A DNA stretch of 54,865 nt from contig BFEA01000142.1 of NCBI GenBank assembly GCA_003427395.1, forward strand, positions 853,424-908,288, written 5' to 3'. Below the pieces are notes generated by a model. That model saw only the letters and a program-made list of their open reading frames with translations. It was not told the DNA's origin and searched no databases. Position 1 is the first letter of the stretch, and every line of letters starts with the position of its first letter. The DNA comes from Chara braunii (lineage: Eukaryota; Streptophyta; Charophyceae; Charales; Characeae). The position numbers and the translations under genes were made by a program. This document shows, piece by piece, positions 1-9,599 of this stretch.

Positions 1-620
1 TCTGCCGCCTCTTTCTTCCCGCCTTTCTCCTTGCCTTTCTGCCCTTCGTTGGGATCCTCTCGCAGCTCCTGCTCCTCCCATACTCGATGTGGCCCTTGCG
101 ATTCTGCTATGTCCTTCCCCTCTCTTCCTCTCTTCCTCTGTGTGTCGCTCTTTCTCCCTTCCTTTCTCTCTCCATCACATGCTTATCCACATTTACCCTT
201 TCCTTCTCGCCATTCACCCCTTCGTCATTATCTTGTTCTCTCCTTTCCTTACAACCCGTTCCCCCCTCCCTCTGCGCTCAGCCCCTCTTCCTCCCTTGCA
301 ATCCCTTTTTCCGCACCTCGTCCGGACCCCCCACACACACGCCCTGCCCTCCTCACTCGATTGCCTTGGCGTTCTTTCCCCTGAAACTTCATCGGTTCCC
401 ACATCCTCACACTCCGATTGGCTGGCATTCCAGCCTTCTCCTCCTCTCCATCCCACATCCATCCCGATCGAAGCCCCTCCCAATCCGCGCTGCCCATCCC
501 CTTCCTTGTAATAAATTGGGTCCCCGACCTACACACTCCTCCGGGCCACTTTAGGTTCCCCCTCGCCGTCTTACCCCTCTACAACCCCCTTGAATGCTTC
601 AACCTATCCCAGTGACTCTC
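1..620. other. Pyrimidine-rich low-complexity DNA, no gene
   Basis: The plus strand is strongly biased to C and T (runs of CCTCTTCCTC, CTCCTTCC and similar). Several overlapping open frames exist in all phases, but they are Ser/Pro/Leu-rich on one strand and Arg/Gly/Glu-rich on the other. That is what low-complexity DNA produces. I see no domain, splice pattern or conserved motif. Confidence 0.7.
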
Positions 621-959
621 CTTCGGGTCCTTCTGTCCTCGCATCCCATCGTGACCGACCAAATCATGACCCTCTCATCCTCATCCTCCTGATCCGCCAT
701 CCTCACCATCCCCCTTTGTCCTTCTCCTGCTACTGCAGACGGTCAAGATTTCAAAGGCGACCTTCTCCTGCCTGCCTGACCAGGCTCCTCCCCCTTGGTA
801 GTGTGCGTTCTTCGCCCCCCCCCTCCCTCCCCCCCTGCCTCTGGTGCCTTCACGGTATGATCCCGACTACTCCTTGCGATAGCGGCCATGCGAAACACTG
901 TCGCGCTTGCAACATAGCACCCCCACAAAAAATTGGAGTTGCAGACCTAAACGAATGGA

Positions 960-1462
960 CGGACGAGACGGACGAGACGGACGGACGGACGGAGAGAGGA
1001 CGGAAGGAGGGATGTGGAGGGACACACACAGAGAGAGAGAAAGAGAGAGAGAGAGCAGGCGGGGTTTGGGGGGGGGGGGCACTTCGCCATGCTGGGCGAA
1101 CTGACCTATTTCCTTTTTGGGCCGAGTGTGAACGGAACTCTCTCCACCTCTTTACGCACAACATCGCTAAGAGAGGGAGGGACGGAGGGTGGGAGAGAGG
1201 GTGAATTTCGACACGCCAGACGAAAGAACCTATTTGATTTTGGGGCCCATTGTGGAGGGAGATCTCCACCTCTTCACGCACGACACCTCTGAGAGAGGGA
1301 GACAGGGAGAGAGGGAGAGAGGGAGAGTTGGAGAGAGGGAGGAGAGAGGGGCCACTTCCCCCCACCGCGCGAACTCACCTATTTCCCTTTTGGGCCGAGT
1401 GTCAATGGAACTCCCCACACCTTCAGGCACAGCACCGCGGGCATACGGACAGACACACACAC

Positions 1463-1507
<45 letters not shown>

Positions 1508-1510
1508 ACT
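960..1510. repeat. Three diverged units of about 120-155 bp, each ending in purine-rich repeats
   Basis: Three units start near 1080, 1202 and 1351. Each has the same order: a CACTTC/GACACG start, then GAAC..ACCTATTT, a TTTTGGGGCC or TTTTGGGCCGAGTGT block, GGAACTC, CCACCTCTT, ACGCAC, and a GAGAGAGGGAG tail. A fourth start (GCACTTCAGCACGC at about 1506) follows the (GA)n tract at 1467-1506. The units are clearly related but have many substitutions. The region before 1080 (960-1070) is (GGAC)n and (GA)n sequence. Confidence 0.7.
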
Positions 1511-1581
1511 TCAGCACGCAGGGCAGCTCGAGCAGAAGGCCAAATCCCAACCGCGCTGCGCGGAGAAAACAAATGCGACCA

Positions 1582-1650
1582 GGGGGCTTAGCTCAGTTGG
1601 TACACCCATAAACTGTTGAAACGCAGACGGGAGATCGAATGCAGATGGAA
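1582..1650 (+). pseudogene. tRNA-like sequence 1 (degenerate)
   Basis: A good internal A-box-like block (TTAGCTCAGTTGG, 1588-1600) lies at the right distance from a degenerate B-box-like block (GAGATCGAATGC, about 1631-1642). The acceptor and T stems do not pair well. It matches the second tRNA-like block about 98 bp downstream in the D arm and anticodon arm (CAGTTGGTACACC, AACTG, GCAGACG or ACAGACG). This fits a tRNA pseudogene or the head of a tRNA-derived SINE. It is not a working tRNA gene. Confidence 0.45.
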
Positions 1651-1679
1651 GTAGATGAACAAAACTCCATGAATTCACC

Positions 1680-1746
1680 GATTGCCCTACCTCAGTTGGT
1701 ACACCGACGAACTGCTCAAACACAGACGCAGGTTCGAATCCTGACC
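1680..1746 (+). pseudogene. tRNA-like sequence 2 with good A and B boxes
   Basis: CTACCTCAGTTGG (1687-1699) resembles the A box and GGTTCGAATCC (1731-1741) is a near-canonical B box. The T arm keeps four of five pairs around the TTCGAAT loop. Acceptor stem pairing is poor and the anticodon stem is weak. About 50 bp of unrelated sequence follows, ending at the insertion point of the retroposon at 1810. The pair of copies suggests a tRNA-derived repeat duplicated in tandem. Confidence 0.5.
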
Positions 1747-1793
1747 AAGATGACCCGAATTAAATCATTCTGTATTACCTGGGAGGGGTCAGT

Positions 1794-2250
1794 TCAATGA
1801 TAATGTCTCTTTTTTTTTTTCTTTTTTTTTTTCCAAAAACACGGGCCCAGTGCCCAAGGCTTATATTTCCAATAAATGACTTTGAGGCCGGGGTCCTCAC
1901 AGTCTACCCGGATGGCTGGGAGCATTACCCAGTTTAGCTTACGGGGTGGGACTCCACCCCGCGGGGAACCAAGGCCGCGGGGAACCAAGCCCACGGGGAA
2001 CCAAGCCCGCGGGGAACCAAGCCCACGGGGAACCAAGCCCCAGGACTCTGAGATACATCCGAAAAGAAAAACAATACGTCCCTGGTACAACTGCCCGCTA
2101 CTAAAAAAACGGAGCGGGGGAGTTTGCACTCCTCAGTAACTGTGGCACTCCTGCCGAACCTCTCTCACCTCATTCTACTGTCGTCCTACTGCGGAGAAGT
2201 ACCGAGCCCCCAGGTATTTAGTCACTGCTTAACATCAATGATAATGTCTC
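1794..2250 (-). mobile_element. Poly(A)-tailed retroposon with 16-bp target-site duplication
   Basis: The 16-mer TCAATGATAATGTCTC occurs exactly at 1794-1809 and again at 2235-2250. Directly after the left copy comes a T-rich run (1810-1832), which is a poly(A) tail on the minus strand. So a 425-bp sequence (2234 down to 1810, minus strand) ending in poly(A) is flanked by a perfect 16-bp duplication. This is the hallmark of LINE-mediated retroposition. I see no clear pol III promoter at its 5' end, so it is either a SINE of unknown family or a retrocopy of an RNA. It holds a small 16-bp minisatellite. Its minus-strand frame (2129-1794) has no recognisable domain. Confidence 0.85.
1963..2042. 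repeat. 16-bp minisatellite, five copies
   Basis: Five head-to-tail units of GGGGAACCAAGCCCRC (period exactly 16) fill this stretch, inside the retroposon. The units differ mainly by A/G at one position near the end (CCCAC or CCCGC), and the first unit has AAGGCC. Confidence 0.9.
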
Positions 2251-3173
2251 AAGGCTGTGGCCCATTTCACTGCGATCCAAATTTGTCGAGCCTGGGTACC
2301 ACTCTATTTTCTTTCTGGTACTCTCACGGAAAGAAAAGAAAAAGAAAAAAAATAAAGTTGCAGCCGTGACACACAAAAAAGAAGAAAAAAAAAACAAGAA
2401 ACAAAGTTTTGGCCCTGATTGCAGTTGTATACATTCTCTGAAGTGGTAGTGAGAGTGTGCCCTCGGTGAGGGTATCTCAGCCCCGTGACCAGGTTGTCAT
2501 ATTTGAGAAAAAGAATAGAAGGGGAAAAAAATGGGCTTACGGATCCAGCCGTGAAAATGGTTGGATACATTTTCCTAAGTACCAGCGTGATGAGCCTTAC
2601 AATCCTCTGACAAAACACAGCTTGAGCAAATCACGGATTCCCCCCTGCCTCATTGGCAGGGAACTCGTAAGAAACACAAGATAAACAAAAAAAAATAAAA
2701 CAGTAATATTCAGAATGTGACTGCCTTACCTGTAAGGTGCATTCTATGAAGGAAGACTATGAGCACGGCCTCCTAGACTACCCTGCCCGACATCATTGCA
2801 ACAGAAAAAAATATTTTTTTTATCCCCCTTTCACTCGCGGCAGTATAAAATTCAAATTTATGGGATATTGTCGCCCCTGTGTCCCACCCCCGATTTCTTT
2901 GGGAATTGGTAAAACCTCGTAATTTCCCAACACTGGCGGAAGTACTAGTGGTTTATGGTTATCGATCATGGCAACAAGAGAGGAAAAAAAAACAAGGAAA
3001 TTAAATAACCTAAAAAGACAAAAAACAAAAGGTCAAAGACGGAAAACAACGAAAGAACCAAACTACAAAAAGGAATTTGTGGCACAAGACGTTCAAAGTA
3101 TGGCAGATGTACATTTTCCTTCTCTCGGAGGAGATTCATTCTTCATTTCGCATAATTCGTAAGCATCACCATT
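2251..3173. other. No gene seen; A-rich DNA
   Basis: Unique-looking sequence with several A-rich stretches (2329-2400, 2519-2533). Short open frames here, such as 2968-3162 (Lys/Arg-rich, 64 codons), have no recognisable domain and follow the A-rich composition. Confidence 0.5.
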
Positions 3174-3184
3174 ATTATTATTAT

Positions 3185-3218
<34 letters not shown>

Positions 3219-3229
3219 GCAACACCTTT

Positions 3230-3310
<81 letters not shown>
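3174..3310. repeat. Duplicated poly(T) tract
   Basis: An (ATT)n start leads into a run of about 30 T, then AAGGCAACACCTTTAGA, then a run of about 77 T, then AAGGCAACGACCTTGAGA. The unit (T-run plus AAGGCAAC plus CCTT.AGA) therefore occurs twice, so slippage or a small tandem duplication is likely. Confidence 0.8.
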
Positions 3311-3312
<2 letters not shown>

Positions 3313-3535
3313 GCAACGACCTTGAGATATCATTTAGTTTTTTGTTTTTGTTTTTTTTCACGGTTTAAATCACCCCTCTGACTGTATTTTGATAGGTCAT
3401 TCGGTTTTTCAGCCTCGTTTCCAAAACATTGTCCATAGGCGACGAAAAATTTGATGCTTATCAAACAGCCAAACTCGCAAATGGGCAGAATACCATACAT
3501 ACATATAATATGTGTATATATTGTATATCTATATG

Positions 3536-4305
3536 CAGGGTTACCAGCCCATCCGTACGGAGGTCCGTGGGCAAGCCTCCGTACGTACGGGCGTTCGGGG
3601 TCGCGTACGGGGTCCGAACCTGACGGGGTTCGGCCCCCGCCAAAAAATATTTCGAGGCCTAGAATTAATTAGTTTTTCCTGAATTGTTTTTTTGTGAGTT
3701 TTCTATCACGTGAGGTACATGCCTGTAAATTTTCAAATCATTTGGCTAAGCCAAATAAGAATTAAAAATCGCCAAAGATGGCAATGCCAAAACATGCTCG
3801 CCAACGTATTGTTTCACTTTTTACTTTTTGTTTTCACTTTAGATCGGGGTCTAAACCATTTTATTATTTTTTTTAACTTTTTTAGTGGGTTTTGTATTAT
3901 GTGAAGTAAACATCTGTAAATTTTCAGGGCATTTAGCTATGCCAAAAAAAAATAAAAAAAATCGCCGAAGATGGCGGTGTCGAAAACATGCTTGCGCACT
4001 CACTAAATTTAATTCTCTTTTAATTTTTATTTATTTTTATTATTAGTATTTATTTTCCGTATTTTATTTTTATTTCAGATTTGGTAAGGAATTCGGATGT
4101 AATAATCAGGCAAATCTTATTTAGTTTATTTTTCTCCATAACATATCTTTTTTTCAGATGTTTTTGATTTTTTTTTTTATTATTTTTTTTATTTATTTTT
4201 TTTTCCCGCGTTTGTCCCGAACGGCCGAACGCATCCCTAAGGGGTCCCATACGTTCGGGCGTTCGGGTTCGGGCGTTCGGCCCGTCCCGAATGCCGGTTA
4301 TCCTG
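3536..4305. mobile_element. Non-autonomous hAT-like element (770 bp)
   Basis: The left end starts CAGGGTTACCAGC (3536-3548). The right end, read inward, is CAGGATAACCGGC (4305-4293), so 10 of 13 positions match. Flanks are TCTATATG (3528-3535) and TTTATATG (4306-4313), an 8-bp duplication with one mismatch. An 8-bp duplication and CAGGG-type ends are typical of hAT elements. Next to both ends lie clusters of GTTCGGG and CGTACGG words (3556-3640 left, 4215-4290 right). The AT-rich interior has two diverged direct copies of one segment (about 3696-3820 and 3886-4012; shared landmarks are TCTGTAAATTTTCA or CCTGTAAATTTTCA and ATCGCCRAAGATGGC). No transposase is present, so any movement would depend on one elsewhere. 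Confidence 0.8.
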
Positions 4306-4323
4306 TTTATATGTATATATGTC

Positions 4324-4325
<2 letters not shown>

Positions 4326-4360
<35 letters not shown>

Positions 4361-4960
4361 CCACCCATTTCTCTGTCCGTCTGTGCGGGTGTCTGTTTGT
4401 CTATCTAACTGTTTATCTTGTATGTTTATTTGACTGTATACAACTAGTTATCCACCTATATATATGTTTGTATGTTCGTCAGTCAACCAGTTTACTTGTC
4501 TGTCTATCTATCTATCTGTTTGTCCATCTGTTGGTTTATTCGTTTGTTTGTCACTATGTCTATCTCTTTTTTTATCTATTTGTTTGTTTGTCTGTCTATC
4601 GTTTTTTATTGTTTATCCGTCTATTTATTAGTATATGTCAATTTTTTCATCTATTTGTTTGTGTATCTATCAGTCTTTATCTATCAATGTTTGTTTGTAT
4701 GTTTGTATGTTTGTATATTTTTCTCTCAGACAAAGTCTCTCTCAGTTTTTGTTTATCCGTTTGTCTATGTGTGTTTGTTTCTCTCTGTAAGTTTGTCAGT
4801 CTCTGTATGTTTGTTTGTATTCGTCTATTCGTTCGTTTGTTTGTTCATCTGTCTGTAAGTCTGTTTGTTTGTCTGTCTTTCATTATCATATTTTGGGTTT
4901 TATATCTATTTATCTTTATATCTATGTATTTATGTAGAGTTCTTTATTAACCTACCAAGA
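4326..4960. repeat. (TA)n and TGTTTGTCTATC-type simple repeats
   Basis: A (TA)n tract at 4326-4355 is followed by about 580 bp of mixed tetranucleotide repeats (TGTT, TGTC, TATC). The long open frames here read Phe/Val/Cys/Leu/Ser repeats and are composition artefacts. Confidence 0.85.
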
Positions 4961-5364
4961 TACATATCTACCGGTAGAGTTAACTGTCTATGATATGTGT
5001 ACTCATTCATCCATATATATATATATATATACTTGTCTATCTACTTGTCTATATAGTAATACATATATTAGTACATAGATGAGTAAACAAGTATATAGAT
5101 AGATTAATGACATATTGTAATATCACATAAATCGGTAGAGTGAGAAATAAGATTGATGGATTTGACAGATCAAATAAATCGGATGTATTGGATGAATGAC
5201 ATGGACTGAATGAATGACAATGATAAAATGAATTACATGATTTGAATTAATGGTTGGATGAATGAATTGAATGATTGATATATATGTCATATTCTTCCTC
5301 TTTGATTATGGTTTTCCGGACAACTCTGTTTGACGATATATATTGTGACTTCGCTAGCATTTTG

Positions 5365-5658
5365 CTACGGTCTTTTCCAGTCAAGTCGAGCGATAGTGGT
5401 CGGGGTCGTCACTACGTAGCCATGTTGTGCCTCTAGTATCAGTGACGTGTCTGGAGTGTACTTTTTGGTTGTGACATAGACGTTTTTATGAATGTTTTGT
5501 TGGAATGTGATGGTTGTGAACCGACAGTCTGTAGAGTTTTCCATCTGGTGTGGGTGAGTGATAGTCTGCTTTGATTCCATCACAGGTACCTTGAGGACGG
5601 TGGTTGATGCCCACCTCAGGGTATGAGTTGTCAGATAGTCGTTGATGGTTAACAACAA
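5365..5658 (-). CDS. Hypothetical open frame, 97 codons
   Basis: This frame starts at 5658 on the minus strand and ends at 5365. It has mixed composition (Thr-rich, 13 percent or more) and is not simple repeat sequence, unlike most frames nearby. I recognise no domain, signal peptide or membrane segment. It lies on the strand opposite the hammerhead-like motif just to its right. It may be part of a mobile element or chance. Confidence 0.2.
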   Translation of the reverse strand: MLLTINDYLTTHTLRWASTTVLKVPVMESKQTITHPHQMENSTDCRFTTITFQQNIHKNVYVTTKKYTPDTSLILEAQHGYVVTTPTTIARLDWKRP

Positions 5659-5717
5659 TTAGCAAGGTGGATTATCAGTTACAGTGTAATCATCTACAAG
5701 ATTTTGCAGACTTTAGA

Positions 5718-5773
5718 GGGTTCCACCTCCTGATGAGTCAGTGAAACTCTGACGAAACAGTTTGTCACAACCC
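5718..5773 (+). ncRNA. Hammerhead-ribozyme-like motif
   Basis: CTGATGA (5730-5736) is followed by a perfect 5-bp stem with a 7-nt loop (GTCAG 5737-5741, CTGAC 5749-5753). Then comes GAAA (5754-5757), a 3-bp stem with a 3-nt loop (ACA 5757-5759, TGT 5763-5765), and a GTC cleavage triplet (5764-5766). This is the hammerhead core in the right order: CUGAUGA, stem II, GAAA, short stem III, GUC. Stem I is the weak part. GGGTT (5718-5722) pairs perfectly with AACCC (5769-5773), but seven bases on one side and two on the other separate it from the core. Very short stem III types are known from Penelope-like elements and other retroelements. This could be such an element's ribozyme, perhaps decayed. 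Confidence 0.5.
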
Positions 5774-5826
5774 GTCGTTTGTTGTTCTCTTCTCCCTTTC
5801 AACCTCCACTTTACCGAACAACTTTG

Positions 5827-5830
<4 letters not shown>

Positions 5831-5858
<28 letters not shown>

Positions 5859-6500
5859 TATATTTATGAATCATAAGAGGTGCACCAGTCAAGGGAACTT
5901 CGTTGCGAGTTCGAAAACAAAAAAACAAAACCATAACAACTCAGGATCCAATACTATAATAAGATACTACCTTCATACATATATATATGTAATAACATAA
6001 AATACTAACTTCAATAGCACACTCATCAATAACAGACCATAAAAACAATCAATATAAGATAAAAGTATATATATGTTATCAAATAGAGTTGTCCGATAAT
6101 ATATATATATATATATATTGTCACAAAGTTATCAGAGAGCAAATATATATATAAATAGATTGATACATAATTTGTTTGATCGGTTAATTGACTAAATGAG
6201 AGATAAATAAATAAATAAATAAATTGATAGATTGATTGTTTTATCGATTTATTAACTGAATATCTATAAATCGATAAATCAATAAATATAGCATAATATC
6301 AATCAATCTATAAAGTAATCAATTAATCAATCAATCAATCAATCAATCAAGTTATCTATTTTTAAATTTATCAATCTATTAATTTATTTAACGATCTATC
6401 TATAAATCGATCAGTCAAGCAATCAATTTATAAATTTATATATTTATCTATCTACTTATCTATCTACTTATTTATCTATATATTAATATATATACCTATT
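5831..6500. repeat. AT-rich simple repeats
   Basis: (TATC)n and (TA)n at 5831-5860, (TA)n at 6099-6118, (AAAT)n at 6206-6222, (AATC)n at about 6315-6350, and TATC/TAAT mixtures to 6500. No coding signal. Confidence 0.8.
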
Positions 6501-7009
6501 AATCTATTAATCAAACAAATAAAAATGAAATTCACTCATTGAGACCATATTGCAATAGTTAAAAAAATAATTAAGAAATAACAATGACGATAAAAAAAAA
6601 AGAAATTAAAGAAAATGACGATGAATGATTATCAGTCAATGAGGCAAAACGAAAAAATTATAAAGCAATCTTGTAAAAATATCATTAAGGAAGGTCCAAA
6701 TGAAAAAATAGTAATTTGTATCTCCAAGGTTTATATAAACTCACGTAGTAAAAAAAAACATACGGGGTTTTCACTCGAAGACAAACTCATTTTACGGTCC
6801 CTGTCACTCTTAGAGTTGTTCGGGTAAAAATCGAGTTCCCTTTATCACACACAATTTTTTTTCAAATCCAGCCTTAGCGCAAACACACATCCAAATTATG
6901 TTTTATAAAGATGACATTAGGATCTTCGAGGCCTCAATAGTTTGAGAGAAGGTTAACATATGTCTCTATTTTCAATTTATTTTCAGCTGCTTCGGACGGG
7001 TGTGAGGTA
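6501..7009. other. No gene seen; AT-rich
   Basis: A-rich DNA with one short frame (6615-6827) that is Lys/Ile-rich and unrecognised. Nothing else can be supported. Confidence 0.4.
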
Positions 7010-7710
7010 TTTGGATAGAAAAACTTGAAACTGCTTTCAAAAGCTTCAGCCACTTCATGTCATTTCAGAGGTTTCAGATTCTCACCTGAAACTCATGTAA
7101 TGACTTGAAGCGGCTGAAACTTTTAAAGAGTTTTCAGGTTCCCCCATCCAAGCATTTGGATGAGGGGACCTGAAACCACTTTCAGAAGCTTCAGCCACTT
7201 CATATCATTTCAGAGGTTTCAAATCTCCTCACCTGAAAGTCCTGAAATGATCTGAAGTGGCTGAAAATCTGAAAGCGGTTTCAAATGTCCCCATCCAACC
7301 ATTTGGATGGGGGGACCTAAAACCTTTTTCAGAAGCTTCAACCACTTCAGATCATTTCAGAGATTTCAGGTCTCTCCATCTGAAACTCCTAAAATAATAT
7401 GAAGTGACTGAAAATTTTAAAGCGGTTTCAGATACCCCAATCCAACCATATGGATGGGGGAACCTGAAACCACTTTCAGAAGCTTCAGCCACTTCAGATC
7501 ATGTCAGAGGTTTCAGGTCTCCCCATCTGAAACTTCTGAAATAATACGAAGTTGCTGAAAATTTGAAAGCGGTTTGAGATGCATTAATCCAAACCATTTA
7601 CGTGGGGAAAACTGAAACCGCTTTCAGAAACTTCAGCCACTTCATGTCTTTTCAGAGGTTTCAGACCTCCCCACATGAAACTCCTGAAATGACTTGAAGT
7701 GACCCATAAA
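7010..7710. repeat. Tandem array of five palindromic units of about 147 bp
   Basis: Units start at 7010, 7155, 7302, 7449 and 7597 (steps of 145, 147, 147 and 148). Each unit is an inverted repeat. A left arm (GGGGACCTGAAACCACTTTC, then AGCTTCAGCCACTTC, then ATCATTTCAGAGGTTTCA) is followed by a short loop (CTCCCCAT-like) and a right arm that is its near reverse complement (TGAAATGATCTGAAGTGGCT, then GAAAGCGGTTTCA). The unit junctions are themselves palindromes (CCCCATCCAACCATTTGGATGGGG-like, about 7281-7312). The fifth unit lacks the end of its right arm. No open frame crosses the array. Confidence 0.9.
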
Positions 7711-8037
7711 AATATGCAAAAAAGTCAAGGAAACAAAACATAAAATTGACCCCCAAACCACCTGTAACTCTTGAAATGGCATGAAATGTCTTCAGGTCAT
7801 CGCAGTGATTTCATACCTCTCCTAACAGACTTCAGGATCTTTCATTCTGAAATTTCAGAAGGTCGTTAAACACTTGTGATTAGTTTTAATGATATTATAT
7901 ATTTTTTTGACAAAAATACCCCCTGATGTAATTTTGCCATTCAAAAAAATAATTATGACAGTCTCACGACCAACGTTTTTGCAAGAAGTTTGTAAAGTAC
8001 ATTAAGGAAAAAATAGGAAGTTAATGTTAATTGGTTA
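7711..8037. other. Degenerate continuation of the palindrome array, no gene
   Basis: Contains scattered words of the array (CTTGAAATGGCATGAA, CTTCAGG, GAAATTTCAGAAGG) but no regular unit. The sequence then becomes AT-rich. Confidence 0.5.
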
Positions 8038-9125
8038 ACACTAATATTCAATATTCACATTATGAACATTCAATTTTCATACATAGTTGGACACAAAGAC
8101 TCGAACAAAAGGGGGGGGTTATAATCTTACGCGTTTTCATCATTTCATAATTTTTAAAATTTTTAGCATTCGTACACACTCGGACAAAGAGGGGTGTACT
8201 TCAAAATTTTCAGCATGTTCACCGCTTCAAAATCCTTAGCGTTTATATGCACTCATACAAGCGGACCAACATTGATTATTCTGACAATTATGAAGTGATG
8301 AAAATGTTGAAGATTTTGAACCCAACAGAAGGAGACGGGGGAAAAAGGGGAGGCGTAGAATCTTTAACATTTTTACCACTTCATAATTTTCTGAATCTTC
8401 AGCATTCCTACACACTCGGACAGATTGGGTGTACTTCAAAATTTTCACCATTTTATAATCTTCAGAATGTTCACCGTTTCTACACACTCAAATAGGGGGA
8501 TGGAAGTTGAAGAACTCTGAAGTGGTAAAAACGCTGAAGATTATAAATCCCTCCCCCTCTCGCCTTCATAATTTTGAAGTACACTAATATTCAATATTTA
8601 CATTATCAATATTCAATTTTCATACACAGTCGGACACAGAGACTCAGATAAAAGGAGGGGTGGAGGGGTTTATAATCTTAAGCGTTTTCACCACTTCATA
8701 ATTTTCAAAACTTTAAGCATTCATACACACTCGGAGAAAGGGGAGTGCACTTCAGAATTTTAAGCATCCTCACTAGTTCAAAATCCTCAGTGTTTCTACG
8801 CACTCATACAAGGGGACAAGCATTGATTATTATGACAATTATGAAGTGGTGAAAATGCTTAAGATTTTGAACCCCTCCTCCCAACAGAAGGAGGCGGGGG
8901 AAAGGAGGGAGAAGGTGAAATCTTCAACATTTTTACCACTTCATAATTTTATGAATCTTCAACATTCCTACACACTCGGACAGATAGGGTTTCCCTCAAA
9001 ATTTTCAACATGTTCATTATTTCAGAACCTTCAGAATCATCAGAATCTTCTTCATTTCCACACACTTAGATGAGGGGTGGAAGCTGAAGAACTTTGAAGT
9101 GGTGAAAACACTGAAGATTCTTGAC
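8038..9125. repeat. Tandem duplication of a 543-bp unit containing inverted repeats
   Basis: 8038-8580 and 8581 to about 9125 align along their whole length. Both have ACACTAATATTCAATATT at the start, the TTTTCATACA.AGT.GGACACA block, the CAACAGAAGGAG.CGGGGGAAA block and a common end near GAAGATT...CCCCTCCC. Inside each copy, ATTATGAAGTGRTGAAAATG is followed about 100 bp later by its near reverse complement (CATTTTTACCACTTCATAAT). A third partial copy of the inner segment lies at about 9250-9400. Short frames in the array are artefacts of the repeats. Confidence 0.85.
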
Positions 9126-9599
9126 CCCTCCCCCCTCGATTTCCCTTGACCCCTCCCCCTCTCGCGTTCCCCTATCCCCCCCCCCCTTTCACATTCCTCC
9201 GAACCCTCATCCTCGTCTCCCTTTGCTTTGGTTTTTTAAGGGAAGGGGCGGTAAAATCTTCAACGTTTTCACCACTTCAAAATTTTCGAAATCTTTAGCG
9301 TTCTTATACACTCGGATTTGGGGGGTGTACTTCAAAATTTTTAGCATCTTCACCACTTCTGAATCTTCAAAATATTCGACGTTTCTGTACACTTAGACAG
9401 AGCGCAAACACTAAACGTTTTGAAAATTTATTGAAAATAGGGGCATTCAACATTTTCAACACGTTTTAAATCGTTGAAACATGAATTCCGATAACTTTAA
9501 AAATACTGAAAGACTTCTATGTCATAATTAATTTCAGTGAAAATTTGGAGTGTCGTTGACCACAAGTGAAAATATGATGTCAGTTTTTAGTCTCTCTCC

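Larger units (their letters stand above)
5316..6101. repeat. Short dispersed repeat in three copies (two direct, one inverted)
   Basis: CCGGACAACTCTGTTTGACG at 5316-5335 recurs in the same orientation, diverged, at 5813-5832 (CCGAACAACTTTGTTTATCT). It recurs inverted at 6077-6099 (TTATCAAATAGAGTTGTCCG). All three sit beside TA-rich simple repeats. The first two bracket the hammerhead-like motif. I cannot tell whether these are element ends or a microsatellite-associated repeat. Confidence 0.5.

Noticed and set aside
4291-4950. Long open frame of 219 codons rich in Phe, Val, Cys and Leu, like a membrane protein
   Set aside because: It translates TGTT/TATC simple repeats, and parallel frames give similar strings. 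No real protein signal.
7010-9125. CRISPR-like array
   Set aside because: The units are contiguous palindromes without unique spacers, and the genome is eukaryotic.
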